Assembly (NCBI RefSeq): GCF_013911645.1
Contig: NZ_JACESV010000001.1
Coordinates: 1,298,055-1,362,054 of the forward strand
Direction of reading: 5' to 3'
Length of the DNA: 64,000 nucleotides
DNA from: Allomuricauda sp.
Lineage (GTDB): Bacteria; Bacteroidota; Bacteroidia; Flavobacteriales; Flavobacteriaceae
A program made the position numbers and the translations under genes. Of the stretch, positions 37,539 to 46,873 are shown piece by piece; within the stretch, counting starts at the first letter, position 1; each line of letters begins with the position of its first letter. The notes beneath the pieces are model-generated. The model saw nothing but the letters and a program-made list of their open reading frames with translations. It was not told where the DNA came from and ran no database searches.

Positions 37539-39245
37539 ATGCCAAATTTTAATATAGATGCCGACCCTAAACACACCTATGATGCCATTGTAATCGGCTC
37601 TGGGATCAGTGGAGGGTGGGCCGCCAAAGAACTTTGTGAAAAAGGACTAAAAACCTTGGTTTTGGAGCGCGGCCCCATAGTGGAGCATCCAAAAGACTAC
37701 ACCACAGCCCATCTGGATCCTTGGGACATGGAACTTCGTGGCGGACTTACCCCAGAACAACAACAAAAACATTATAAGGCCATACGCTCAGGGTTTATTG
37801 GTCAGGATACCGAACATTTTTTTGCCAATGATGAAGAAAACCCATATACCGAAGAAAAACCATTTTTATGGATCCGCGGTCACCAAATGGGAGGACGTTC
37901 CCTATTGTGGGGCAAACAGACCTACCGTTGGAGCGAAATGGATTTTGAGGCCAACGCCAAAGACGGTCACGGAGTAGATTGGCCCATACGCTACAAAGAT
38001 TTGGAACCGTGGTACACCTATGTGGAGAAGTTTGCGGGTATCAGTGGCGAGGCACTTGGGCTGCCCCAGCTTCCCGACAGCCACTTTCTACCTCCCATGG
38101 AGTTGAACTGTGTTGAAAAACACATCAAAAAAAGAATTGAGCGTGACTTCCCCGAAAGACATATGATCATAGGCCGTGTAGCGCATTTAACGCAACCATT
38201 GAATGGAAGAGGGCAGTGCCAATACCGTAATCGCTGTAGCCGAGGATGCCCGTACGGAGCCTATTTTAGCAGTAATGCCGTAACCTTGCCAGCAGCCAAT
38301 GCAACCGGGAATCTTACTTTTAGACCTTACTCCATTGTGCAGTCCATTATGTATGATGAAGGAACAGGCAAAGCATCGGGAGTACGCATTATTGATGCCG
38401 AGACCAATGAAGACATCGAATTCAAGGCCAAAATTGTTTTTTGTAACGCCTCTACCTTGAGTACCACCCAAATACTATTGAATTCCACCTCTAATCGCTT
38501 TCCCGAAGGGATGGGCAACGATAGCGGTGAGCTGGGCCATAACTTAATGGACCACACCTACCGTGTGGGGGCACTGGGCAAGGTTGAAGGCTTTGAGGAC
38601 AAATACTACAGTGGCCGCAGGCCCAACGGAATTTATATCCCCCGCTATTGGAACATCGACGAAAACTCAAAAACCGATAAATTTTTGCGTGGTTTTGGCT
38701 ATCAAGGTGGTGGGTATCGCATGGGAAATAGTGAAGCAGCCAACCGTAAGGAATTCGGTGGCGAATACAAGGACAGTATCATGAAACCAGGACCTTGGGA
38801 ATTCTTCATTACAGGTTTTGCAGAGTGTTTGCCTTATCACGACAATAAAGTGTACCTGAACAAAGAGGTTACCGATAAATGGGGACAACCTACCCTATCC
38901 ATAGATTGTGAGTATAAAGAAAATGAACTGGCACAAAACAAACAAATTCAAGAAGATGCCGTGGAAATGTTGGAAAAAGCGGGAGTAAAAGATGTTCTTG
39001 GGTTTGATAATGAGCATGAGCCCGGATACGGTGTCCACGAAATGGGGACCGCACGTATGGGCCGTGATCCAAAAACTTCAGTTTTGAATGGAACCAATCA
39101 AATCCATTCCGTAAAAAATGTTTTTGTGACCGATGGCGCCTGCATGACCTCCAACTCTTGTGTAAATCCGTCACTTACCTATATGGCACTTACCGCAAGG
39201 GCTGCCAATCACGCCGTAGAAGAACTCAAAAAAATGAACATTTGA
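37539..39245 (+). CDS. GMC family FAD oxidoreductase, catalytic subunit of a periplasmic sugar dehydrogenase
   Basis: A 568-residue glucose-methanol-choline oxidoreductase. The FAD-binding motif is G20-x-G22-x-x-G25 with E43; MGGRSLLWG lies at 117-125; the active-site pair is H500 in HEMGTARMG and N543 in SCVNPSLT. A cysteine cluster C227-x5-C233-x3-C237-P resembles the 3Fe-4S motif of FAD-dependent glucose and fructose dehydrogenases. There is no signal peptide; its partner, the next gene, carries a Tat signal and could export it as a folded complex. GMC plus subunit 3 pairs include glucoside 3-dehydrogenases and gluconate 2-dehydrogenases, so sugar oxidation feeding the quinone pool is likely. 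Confidence 0.9.
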   Translation: MPNFNIDADPKHTYDAIVIGSGISGGWAAKELCEKGLKTLVLERGPIVEHPKDYTTAHLDPWDMELRGGLTPEQQQKHYKAIRSGFIGQDTEHFFANDEENPYTEEKPFLWIRGHQMGGRSLLWGKQTYRWSEMDFEANAKDGHGVDWPIRYKDLEPWYTYVEKFAGISGEALGLPQLPDSHFLPPMELNCVEKHIKKRIERDFPERHMIIGRVAHLTQPLNGRGQCQYRNRCSRGCPYGAYFSSNAVTLPAANATGNLTFRPYSIVQSIMYDEGTGKASGVRIIDAETNEDIEFKAKIVFCNASTLSTTQILLNSTSNRFPEGMGNDSGELGHNLMDHTYRVGALGKVEGFEDKYYSGRRPNGIYIPRYWNIDENSKTDKFLRGFGYQGGGYRMGNSEAANRKEFGGEYKDSIMKPGPWEFFITGFAECLPYHDNKVYLNKEVTDKWGQPTLSIDCEYKENELAQNKQIQEDAVEMLEKAGVKDVLGFDNEHEPGYGVHEMGTARMGRDPKTSVLNGTNQIHSVKNVFVTDGACMTSNSCVNPSLTYMALTARAANHAVEELKKMNI

Positions 39246-39247
39246 TT

Positions 39248-39841
39248 ATGGACCGCAGAAAAGCTTTAAAATTCACAGGAAGTATGGCCGCAGTTGCCGT
39301 TGCAGGCCCTTCATTATTATCCATACTTCAATCTTGTAAAAACGAAACACGGGTTGATTGGCAACCACAATTCTTGACGATGGACGAAGCGGCATTCATA
39401 TCCAAAATAGTGGACATGATCTTACCGCGCACCGAAACACCCGGGGCTTTGGATGTAAAAGTCGATATTTTTATTGATAAGGTCTATGCCCAATTGTATG
39501 ATGCCAATGGCCAAAACCATGTTAGAAAAGAAATAGAAAAGTTCAACGCCGATTGTATTTCCGATTTTGGCGACAACTTTGTGAACCTTTCCGAATCAGA
39601 CCAAATCAAAGTCTTGGAAAAGGCCGAACAAAACTCGGGACAATTTGGTAGTGCTGTTTGGGGAACCGCAGTAGGAAACCCAGAACCCGTAGGCTTCTAC
39701 CGTTCATTAAAATCAACAGCCCTATGGGGATACTTTACCTCTGAGGAAATCGGTGAAAATGTTCTGAACTACGATCCAATTCCCGGTGCCTATAATGGAT
39801 GCCTACCTTTAAGCGAAGTAGGCAATAAATGGAGCCTATAA
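39248..39841 (+). CDS. Gluconate 2-dehydrogenase subunit 3 family protein (Tat signal)
   Basis: A 197-residue small partner of the GMC subunit. The N-terminus DRRKALKF is a twin-arginine signal, and C30 in LQSC may be lipidated. The family motif ILPRTETPGALDV follows, then a helical body. In sugar dehydrogenases this subunit is needed for export and maturation of the flavoprotein. ATG 39248, 2 bp after the GMC stop, is chosen because it exposes the Tat motif at once; a longer frame from 39158 would overlap GMC. Its TAA overlaps the ATG of the next gene (TAATG). Confidence 0.92.
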   Translation: MDRRKALKFTGSMAAVAVAGPSLLSILQSCKNETRVDWQPQFLTMDEAAFISKIVDMILPRTETPGALDVKVDIFIDKVYAQLYDANGQNHVRKEIEKFNADCISDFGDNFVNLSESDQIKVLEKAEQNSGQFGSAVWGTAVGNPEPVGFYRSLKSTALWGYFTSEEIGENVLNYDPIPGAYNGCLPLSEVGNKWSL

Positions 39842-41208
39842 TGGATTCTAAAAAATTTTACATCAACCGAAGAAAATTTCTGACCAGCACCTCTGCTGCC
39901 TTGGCCTTATCATCATTTGGTGCGTATGGTATGGAGTTGATGTATTCTTCGAAAAAGTGGAATGTAGGACTAATAGGCTGTGGTTGGTACGGAGTAAGTG
40001 ATTTGTTCAAACTGATCCAAGTAGCCAATGTCGAAGTAGTCTCACTCTGTGATGTAGATCAAAAACATCTGGAAGATGCTGCACATTTGGTGTCCCAACG
40101 ACAAAAATCCGGTAAAAAGCCAAGATTGTACGGCGATTACCGCAAAATGCTGGCCGAAAAGGATTTGGACATCGTTTTGATAGGTTCGCCCGATCATTGG
40201 CATGCACTACAAGCCATAGAAGCCATGGAAGCCGGGGCACATCTTTATCTACAAAAACCCATTAGCCTCGATGTTTTGGAAGGCGAAGCCATTTTGTCCG
40301 CGGCCCGAAAACTGGGCAAAAAGGTGCAAGTGGGCACACAGCGCAGAAGCACGCCCCACTTGATCGAAGGCAAGAAAAATATTATTGATGCCGGATTATT
40401 GGGAAAGATATCCCATGTAGAAATGTGCTGTTACTATCACATGCGTTGGAATGCCAATCCACCGGTACAACAAATCCCCGATCATTTTGATTACGATCTT
40501 TGGTCCGGACCAGCTCCATTAAGGCCCTACGTAGGTCTTCCGCACAGAAGATGGCGGGCATTCATGGAGTACGGAAATGGTATTGTTGGCGATATGTGCG
40601 TTCACATGCTGGATGCCGTTCGGTGGATGCTCGGTCTCGGATGGCCCAAAAAAGTCAGCTCCACCGGAGGGATTTACGTGCAAAAAGATTCCATAGCCAA
40701 TATTTCCGACACACAAACCGCCATTTTCGAATTTGAAGAGCTCAATTGCGTATGGCAACACCGTAGTTGGGGTACTCCAACAGACCCAGATTACCCTTGG
40801 GCCTTCTTTATTTATGGGGAAAAAGGAACTTTTAAGGGAAGTGTGCACCAATACGAGTTTATTCCCAACGATGGTAAAACCATTAAAAAAGAAGTGGTTT
40901 ACGAACGTGAAAAATATCCAGAGGATTTAAAGGAAAAGGATATCGAGCTCCATACCGCACCAGCTACACGGGGCCACATGTTGGATTTGTTGGATGCCAT
41001 CGAAAGTGATAGATTTCCTGTTGCCGATGTAGAGCAGGGCCATATTTCCACAGCCAGTTGCATTATGGCCAACCTTGCCATGGGATTGGAACGCCCATTG
41101 GTTTATAATCCACAAAAAAGGATTATTGTTGATGATGCGGAAGCCTCTGCATTGCTCAAACACCAGTATCGAGGGCCATGGAAACATCCCTCGGAAACCA
41201 TTTTATGA
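39841..41208 (+). CDS. Tat-exported Gfo/Idh/MocA family oxidoreductase
   Basis: A 455-residue NAD(P)-dependent sugar oxidoreductase with a twin-arginine signal (NRRKFLTSTSAALALSS). The Rossmann motif is GLIGCGWYG and the catalytic Lys is in LYLQKPIS, followed by the usual C-terminal alpha/beta domain. Exported members with their cofactor tightly bound can act in the periplasm, as in glycosidases that use transient oxidation or in 3-keto-glycoside interconversion. ATG 39841 is chosen over 39829 because it overlaps the preceding stop as TAATG and begins directly with the Tat region. Strong coupling with the GMC pair suggests they act on the same sugar. Confidence 0.92.
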   Translation: MDSKKFYINRRKFLTSTSAALALSSFGAYGMELMYSSKKWNVGLIGCGWYGVSDLFKLIQVANVEVVSLCDVDQKHLEDAAHLVSQRQKSGKKPRLYGDYRKMLAEKDLDIVLIGSPDHWHALQAIEAMEAGAHLYLQKPISLDVLEGEAILSAARKLGKKVQVGTQRRSTPHLIEGKKNIIDAGLLGKISHVEMCCYYHMRWNANPPVQQIPDHFDYDLWSGPAPLRPYVGLPHRRWRAFMEYGNGIVGDMCVHMLDAVRWMLGLGWPKKVSSTGGIYVQKDSIANISDTQTAIFEFEELNCVWQHRSWGTPTDPDYPWAFFIYGEKGTFKGSVHQYEFIPNDGKTIKKEVVYEREKYPEDLKEKDIELHTAPATRGHMLDLLDAIESDRFPVADVEQGHISTASCIMANLAMGLERPLVYNPQKRIIVDDAEASALLKHQYRGPWKHPSETIL

Positions 41209-41257
41209 TCAAACAAACCCACTATCAACATAAAAATTGATAGCCATCAGAACCAAA

Positions 41258-42748
41258 ATGACAAAATTCAACCTTTTATTGCCACTCATATTCATGTCCT
41301 TTTCCGTTATGGCGCAACAAGGCCACAAACGAACCATTGTTACCACCGATGGTGAAATAGACGATGTGGACACCTTTATTCGTTTTTTGATGTACACCAA
41401 CGAATTTGATACCGAAGGATTGATCTATTCCAGTTCCATGTGGCATTGGAAGGGTGATGGCAAGGGAACCACCATGGTCTCCGAAATGGAAATGACCCGA
41501 AATATGTATGGTGAACGAAGCGAATTGAGATGGCCTGGAACCACTTGGATACAGGAACTGCTGGCCGAATATGCCAAAGTACATCCCAACCTATTGCTTC
41601 ATGATAAAAACTACCCCACCCCAGAAGAACTTTTGGCGCTGGTAAAAGTGGGCAACATAGATTTTGAGGGAGAAATGGACCAACGCACCGAAGGTTCGAA
41701 ATGGATAGCAAAAAAATTGCTGGATGATGACCCTCGCGAAATTTTTCTTCAGGCCTGGGGCGGAACCAATACCATTGCCCGTGCCCTAAAATCAATCGAA
41801 GAAGACTATTCCAGCCATACAGATTGGGAAGCAATCAAGGAGAAAGTATCAAAAAAGGCCATCATCTACACCATCATGGACCAAGATGCCACCTACAAAA
41901 AATACATAGGGCCCAATTGGCCCAACATACGGGTCTTTTACAATGCCAACCAATTTTGGTGCTTTGCCTACCCATGGAAACAAGTGGTTCCCAAGAGCCA
42001 GCAACCCTATTTAGAGGGGAGTTTTATGGGGCCGAACATCATCAATAACCATGGTCCATTGTTTACAAAATATTATTCTTACGGGGATGGACAAAAACAA
42101 GAAGGAGACCCTAATCATTTTGAGGGAGATATTTCAAAAATTGCCCATACCGATCGCGGCAATTTTTCCAAGTACGATTTTATCTCAGAAGGAGATTCCC
42201 CTGCGTTTTTACATTTGGTGGATGTGGGCTTGGACAACTACGAAGACCCGTCCCGAGGTGGTTGGAGCGGTCGTTTTGAGCAATCGACCGAAAATCCATA
42301 CCGTTTTGAAGACGGTGAAGCCGCGGCCGATCTAAATCCTGAAACGGGAGAAATGGACAAAAGCTATCCCCAGACCCGTTGGATAAAACCTATGCAACTC
42401 GATTTTGCCGCCCGTGCCGATTGGTGCATCAAACCATTTGAAGAGGCCAACCATCCTCCACAGATTTCTGTATCGCAAGGGAATTCGATTAATGCAAACC
42501 CAGGAGAAAAGGTTGTTCTCAATCTTTCATCTGAAGATATTGACGAACACCCTGTCTATTTTAAGGTTTGGCCCTATGCCGAAGCTGGTGATGGAGCTGC
42601 GACCGTTGAAATAAAAACTGATGTGGTATCGGTTAAAATTCCAAAAACCGCCAAAAGCGGGGAACAATACCATATCATTGTTGAAGGTACGGATACTGGC
42701 TTCCCTGCTTTGACCAGGTACCAAAGAGTTATCATTTCAATCCAATAA
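41258..42748 (+). CDS. Secreted nucleoside-hydrolase-like protein (DUF1593 family)
   Basis: A 496-residue protein with a signal peptide (about 1-20, SVMAQQ). The main domain resembles nucleoside hydrolases: TTDGEIDDVDTF near residue 29 matches the DxDxGxDD calcium site that in true nucleoside hydrolases binds the ribose. The last ~90 residues form an Ig-like beta domain. Members are often called cellulose-binding proteins from one early example; the name is not evidence of cellulose binding. An N- or O-glycosidase acting on a small glycoside is plausible in this context. ATG 41258 gives the standard signal peptide. Confidence 0.85.
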   Translation: MTKFNLLLPLIFMSFSVMAQQGHKRTIVTTDGEIDDVDTFIRFLMYTNEFDTEGLIYSSSMWHWKGDGKGTTMVSEMEMTRNMYGERSELRWPGTTWIQELLAEYAKVHPNLLLHDKNYPTPEELLALVKVGNIDFEGEMDQRTEGSKWIAKKLLDDDPREIFLQAWGGTNTIARALKSIEEDYSSHTDWEAIKEKVSKKAIIYTIMDQDATYKKYIGPNWPNIRVFYNANQFWCFAYPWKQVVPKSQQPYLEGSFMGPNIINNHGPLFTKYYSYGDGQKQEGDPNHFEGDISKIAHTDRGNFSKYDFISEGDSPAFLHLVDVGLDNYEDPSRGGWSGRFEQSTENPYRFEDGEAAADLNPETGEMDKSYPQTRWIKPMQLDFAARADWCIKPFEEANHPPQISVSQGNSINANPGEKVVLNLSSEDIDEHPVYFKVWPYAEAGDGAATVEIKTDVVSVKIPKTAKSGEQYHIIVEGTDTGFPALTRYQRVIISIQ

Positions 42749-42789
42749 ATTAAGAAACATATTAACGCTTAATTAAAAATCCTCCACTT

Positions 42790-44088
42790 TTGCTTTTAAC
42801 CAGTCTGCTTATCATCATTGTTTTATTGGTACTTATCCTAACAAAAAAGATGAGTGCCATGGCTGCCCTGATTTTGGTACCCGTGGTAGGCGCCTTACTA
42901 GCTGGGTTTGGCTGGGAAACGTTTGATTTTGCTCTGGATGGCATCAAAAGCATTGCTCCTGTTGTGGCCATGTTCGTATTTGCCATCCTATTTTTTGGGA
43001 TTCTGACCGATGCGGGTATGTTCAATCCCATTATAAACACCATTTTAAAATGGGTGGGCACCAACCCAACTTTAATTGCCATTGGAACTGCCTTGTTGGC
43101 CATGACCGTACATTTTGATGGCTCTGGAGCCACCACCTTTTTAATCGTGATTCCCGCCATACTGCCCCTTTATGAGAAACTCCAAATGGATCGTCGCGTT
43201 TTGGCTTGCGTCGTATCCTTGGCAGCGGGCACCATGAACATGCTTCCATGGGGCGGCCCCACCATCCGTGCAGCATCAGCGCTCAACTTAAGTGTGGCCG
43301 AGATATATTCCCCTATTATGCTACCACAGATTTGCGGACTTTTATTTGTTGTTTTTATTGCCTGGCGGTTGGGCAAGAAAGAATCCAAACGCCTCAATAT
43401 TCAAAAAAACACGGTAGCCAAGGAAGAAATTGAAACTATGGAGGCAGATGTGCCGACCATGCCTTCCAAAACCAGAAACTTTTGGCTCAATATTATTATA
43501 ACCATTTTGGCACTTGTATTTTTAATTTCCGGCACCGTTCCTCCCGCCCTCGTTTTTATGATCGGGACAGTTTTGGTTTTGATGTTGAATTTCCCAAGTC
43601 TGGAAAAACAAAAAGATTTGATTTTTTCCCATTCAAGAGCTGCCATTTTAATGGCCTCCATATTGTTGGCCGCTGGTGTTTTTACAGGAATCATGAAAGA
43701 GTCGGGTATGATAGCCAACATGGCCGAAAGTGCCGTGGACGTTATTCCGACCGCTGCGGGTGAACGATTACCGCTCATTCTTGCGGTGTTGAGCATGCCG
43801 CTCAGCTTTTTGTTCGACCCCAATTCGTTCTATTTTGGATTTTTGCCCATATTGGCACAAACGGGCAACGAATTTGGTATAGCCTCTGCAACCATGGGCC
43901 AAGCGGCAATTATGGGGCAAATGACCACGGGCTTCCCTTTAAGTCCATTAACGGCTGCAACCTTTTTATTGATCGGTTTGGCAAAAGTGGATTTGGCGGA
44001 CCATCAAAAGTTTACTTTTAAATACGCCTTTTTGACCACATTGGTCATGACATTAATTTCAGTTTTAATCGGAGTGATTCCCATATAA
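42790..44088 (+). CDS. CitMHS family organic-acid/metal symporter
   Basis: A 432-residue inner-membrane transporter with about twelve hydrophobic segments and a charged central loop near residues 195-225. CitMHS proteins of the ion-transporter superfamily take up citrate as a complex with Mg2+ or Ca2+ using protons. The family resemblance runs along the full length, with GSGATTFLIVIPAI and PWGGPTIRAAS in the expected re-entrant regions. The start is TTG at 42790; the first ATG would remove the first helix. Its stop overlaps the ATG of the AtuA-like gene (TAATG), so the transporter probably imports the substrate of that protein pair, not necessarily citrate. Confidence 0.9.
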   Translation: MLLTSLLIIIVLLVLILTKKMSAMAALILVPVVGALLAGFGWETFDFALDGIKSIAPVVAMFVFAILFFGILTDAGMFNPIINTILKWVGTNPTLIAIGTALLAMTVHFDGSGATTFLIVIPAILPLYEKLQMDRRVLACVVSLAAGTMNMLPWGGPTIRAASALNLSVAEIYSPIMLPQICGLLFVVFIAWRLGKKESKRLNIQKNTVAKEEIETMEADVPTMPSKTRNFWLNIIITILALVFLISGTVPPALVFMIGTVLVLMLNFPSLEKQKDLIFSHSRAAILMASILLAAGVFTGIMKESGMIANMAESAVDVIPTAAGERLPLILAVLSMPLSFLFDPNSFYFGFLPILAQTGNEFGIASATMGQAAIMGQMTTGFPLSPLTAATFLLIGLAKVDLADHQKFTFKYAFLTTLVMTLISVLIGVIPI

Positions 44089-45425
44089 TGAAGAAAACAA
44101 TTCGCATAGGATCGGGAGCTGGCTATTCGGGAGACCGAATCGAACCAGCCGTAGACTTAATAAAAGAGGGGAATTTGGATTATATCATCTTCGAATGCCT
44201 TGCAGAGCGTACCATTGCCTTGGCCCAATTGCAGAAAATGCAAAACAAAGAGCTTGGTTATGATCCTTTATTGGAAGACCGCATGAAAGCCTGTTTACCT
44301 TATTGTGTTTCAAACAATGTAAAACTTATCAGCAATATGGGCGCCGCCAATCCTGTAGCCGCGGCAAAAAAAACGGCCAGAATAGCCAGCGAATTGGGTT
44401 TAAAAAGCATCAAAATAGCTGCGGTATTTGGTGATGATGTTCAATCATTGTTGGATTTTGAAACACAAACCTTATTGGAAACCGGTGAGCCCTTATCTGT
44501 TTTGGATGATAAAATCATTTCTGCCAATACCTATTTGGGGGTTGAAGGAATTCTATCCGCCCTCAAGGATGGTGCGCATGTCATCCTAACTGGCAGAGTG
44601 GCCGACCCCGCCCTGTTTTTGGCTCCCATTATCCATGAATTTGATTGGTCCCTCAGCGATTACCCTCTTTTGGGCAAAGGAACTGCTTTGGGTCATTTAA
44701 TGGAATGTGCCGGTCAAGTATGTGGTGGTTATTTCGCAGATGGAGTAAATAAACACGTTCCTAATTTAGGTAATTTAGGGTTTCCCATTGCGGAAATCAA
44801 CGAAGAGGGTTCTTTCTTCATCACCAAATTGAAAGATTCGGGCGGTATGGTAACCCCTGCAACCTGCAAAGAACAATTGTTGTACGAGGTACATGACCCA
44901 TCAGAATATTTAACGCCCGATGTCATTGCCGATTTTTCCAGCATCAGTTTTAAGGAAATAGAGAAGGATAAAGTAGAGGTTTCTGGAGCTACAGGAAAAC
45001 CATTGACCGGAAAATTAAAAGTATCCGTCGGCTATCATGATGGTTATATGGCAGATGCCCAAATAAGTTATGGTGGAAGTCATGTATTGGAACGGGCCAA
45101 ATTGGCGATTGACATCATCAAAGAAAGAATACAATCCATTGATTTCGATGTGGAGGATATCCTTTTTGACCTTATTGGGGTTGACAGTCTCTTCAAAGAA
45201 AAGATTGCAAACATGCCCCCAACGGAAGTTCGACTGCGCGTAGCTGCTAAAACAAAAGACAGAAAAGAGGCCGTACAGTTGGTCAATGAAGTAGAAACAC
45301 TGTACACCAATGGTCCAGCGGCTGGAGGCGGTGTTAGCAAAACAGTCACGGAAATTGTTGCCATCCAATCTGTTTTGATCGATAAAAATAGGGTAACCCC
45401 CATAGTTGAATACTTTGAAAGCTAA
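44088..45425 (+). CDS. AtuA-like (DUF1446) acyclic terpene utilisation family, large protein
   Basis: A 445-residue cytoplasmic protein of the AtuA/DUF1446 family, recognised by IRIGSGAGYSGDRIEPA at the N-terminus and a long conserved body including GAHVILTGRVADPALFLAP. AtuA is encoded in the citronellol/geranol degradation cluster of Pseudomonas, but its chemical step is not clearly established and many homologues occur with organic-acid transporters. Here it is translationally coupled to CitMHS and 3 bp from the small AtuA-related gene; elsewhere the two parts can be one polypeptide. Terpene use is not implied. Confidence 0.88.
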   Translation: MKKTIRIGSGAGYSGDRIEPAVDLIKEGNLDYIIFECLAERTIALAQLQKMQNKELGYDPLLEDRMKACLPYCVSNNVKLISNMGAANPVAAAKKTARIASELGLKSIKIAAVFGDDVQSLLDFETQTLLETGEPLSVLDDKIISANTYLGVEGILSALKDGAHVILTGRVADPALFLAPIIHEFDWSLSDYPLLGKGTALGHLMECAGQVCGGYFADGVNKHVPNLGNLGFPIAEINEEGSFFITKLKDSGGMVTPATCKEQLLYEVHDPSEYLTPDVIADFSSISFKEIEKDKVEVSGATGKPLTGKLKVSVGYHDGYMADAQISYGGSHVLERAKLAIDIIKERIQSIDFDVEDILFDLIGVDSLFKEKIANMPPTEVRLRVAAKTKDRKEAVQLVNEVETLYTNGPAAGGGVSKTVTEIVAIQSVLIDKNRVTPIVEYFES

Positions 45426-45428
45426 CAA

Positions 45429-45740
45429 ATGAAACTAAAGGATTTAGCACATTCAAGAACAGGAGACAAAGGAGATATTATAAATATCTCGGTCATTGCT
45501 TTTGATGAAAAAGATTATCAAACCTTGCAAAAATTGGTGACCGCCACTTCAGTGAAAAAGTTTCTTGGGGAAATGGTCCTGGGCGAGGTAATACGGTATG
45601 AGCTCCCAAACCTTGGTGCGATGAACTTTGTGATCCACAAGGCACTTCGGGGCGGTGTAACGCGCTCCCTGCGTTTGGACAAACACGGAAAAACACTATC
45701 CTCCTACCTCTTGGAAATGCCACTGGAAATAAAAAACTAA
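45429..45740 (+). CDS. AtuA-related small protein
   Basis: A 103-residue protein matching the C-terminal part of longer AtuA homologues. DLAHSRTGDKGDIINISV at residues 4-21 is the family signature. It follows the large gene after 3 bp and is probably its partner subunit. No signal peptide or membrane segment is present, so it should act in the cytoplasm on whatever CitMHS brings in. Confidence 0.85.
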   Translation: MKLKDLAHSRTGDKGDIINISVIAFDEKDYQTLQKLVTATSVKKFLGEMVLGEVIRYELPNLGAMNFVIHKALRGGVTRSLRLDKHGKTLSSYLLEMPLEIKN

Positions 45741-45750
45741 AACTTGATTG

Positions 45751-46782
45751 ATGAAAATATTCTTAAAATTGATATTGGTCATTTGTACCCTACAGTTGAC
45801 CTATGCACAAACAACAAAGGGAACCATAGTAATTGATTCCATTTACTCTGAGAATTTGGAAAATAATTTTGATGAAAACCCTACTCGCGAAGTTGGGGTT
45901 TATCTTCCTCCCAACTATGACAAGGAAACCAAAAAATATCCCGTAATTTATTTTTTACACGGCTTTTATGGCGACCACAACATGTTGGAGCCCATGAAGG
46001 AAATCTTGGATTTTGCCATAGAGACCAAACGAATTCGACCTTTTATTTTGGTGATTCCCAACCAAAAAACCACCTACGAGGGCAGTTTTTACTCCAATTC
46101 CGGCATTTTTGGAAATTGGGAGGACTTTACCGTACAAGATTTGGTGAAATACATGGACGAAAACTATCGCACGCTAGCCAAAAAAGAAAGCCGTGGTATT
46201 ACAGGCCACAGCATGGGGGGTTATGGTGCTTTGAACATCGCCATGAAACATCCCGATGTTTTCAATACCGTTTACGCCATCAGCCCGGGAGCTTTGGCCA
46301 TAGTTCGTGAGTACGGGCCGAACAGCAATACCTTTAAAGAGCTTTCGGAAATATCGACCTACAAAGCATTGGAAAAAACATATTTTGGCAAAGTCATGGT
46401 TGCTTTTGCCCGTTCCTGGTCCCCCAACCCGAACAAACCTCCTTTTTATTGTGATTTCCCGTTTGGATATAAAAATGGCGAGTTGGTCATACACCAAGAA
46501 ACACTTAAAAAATGGCACGACAATATGCCTTTTTACAATCTCGAAAATTACATTGACAATCTAAAAAGCTTGAAAGCCATCAAAATGGATTGGGGCAGAA
46601 ATGCTGGGGAACGATTTACACAGCAATGTAAAATGTTCAGTATAAAATTGGAAAATCTGGGCATTGACCATTTCGCCGAGGAATACATCGGCACCCACGT
46701 GAATAACATTTATACCAAAAATGGACGTTTGCCCCAACAAGTGCTGCCCTTTTTTGAATATTATCTTGAGTTTGAAGAATAA
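45751..46782 (+). CDS. Secreted esterase (esterase D / CE1-like)
   Basis: A 343-residue alpha/beta hydrolase of the putative esterase family that includes feruloyl and acetyl-xylan esterases and S-formylglutathione hydrolase. The signal peptide covers about residues 1-17. The oxyanion motif is YFLHGFYG and the nucleophile is S154 in GHSMGGYG; the catalytic His is likely the one in GIDHFAEE. ATG 45751 is preferred over a TTG three bases upstream. It stands 10 bp after the AtuA-related gene. In this locus it could release an acyl group from a decorated glycoside, supplying an acid for the CitMHS branch. Confidence 0.87.
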   Translation: MKIFLKLILVICTLQLTYAQTTKGTIVIDSIYSENLENNFDENPTREVGVYLPPNYDKETKKYPVIYFLHGFYGDHNMLEPMKEILDFAIETKRIRPFILVIPNQKTTYEGSFYSNSGIFGNWEDFTVQDLVKYMDENYRTLAKKESRGITGHSMGGYGALNIAMKHPDVFNTVYAISPGALAIVREYGPNSNTFKELSEISTYKALEKTYFGKVMVAFARSWSPNPNKPPFYCDFPFGYKNGELVIHQETLKKWHDNMPFYNLENYIDNLKSLKAIKMDWGRNAGERFTQQCKMFSIKLENLGIDHFAEEYIGTHVNNIYTKNGRLPQQVLPFFEYYLEFEE

Positions 46783-46873
46783 AACTATTCAAAAAGGAGA
46801 CAACATATTATTTTTCTAATCACAAGTCGTTAACTTGCAATTGATTATCACATAGACAACTAAACATCAAACT

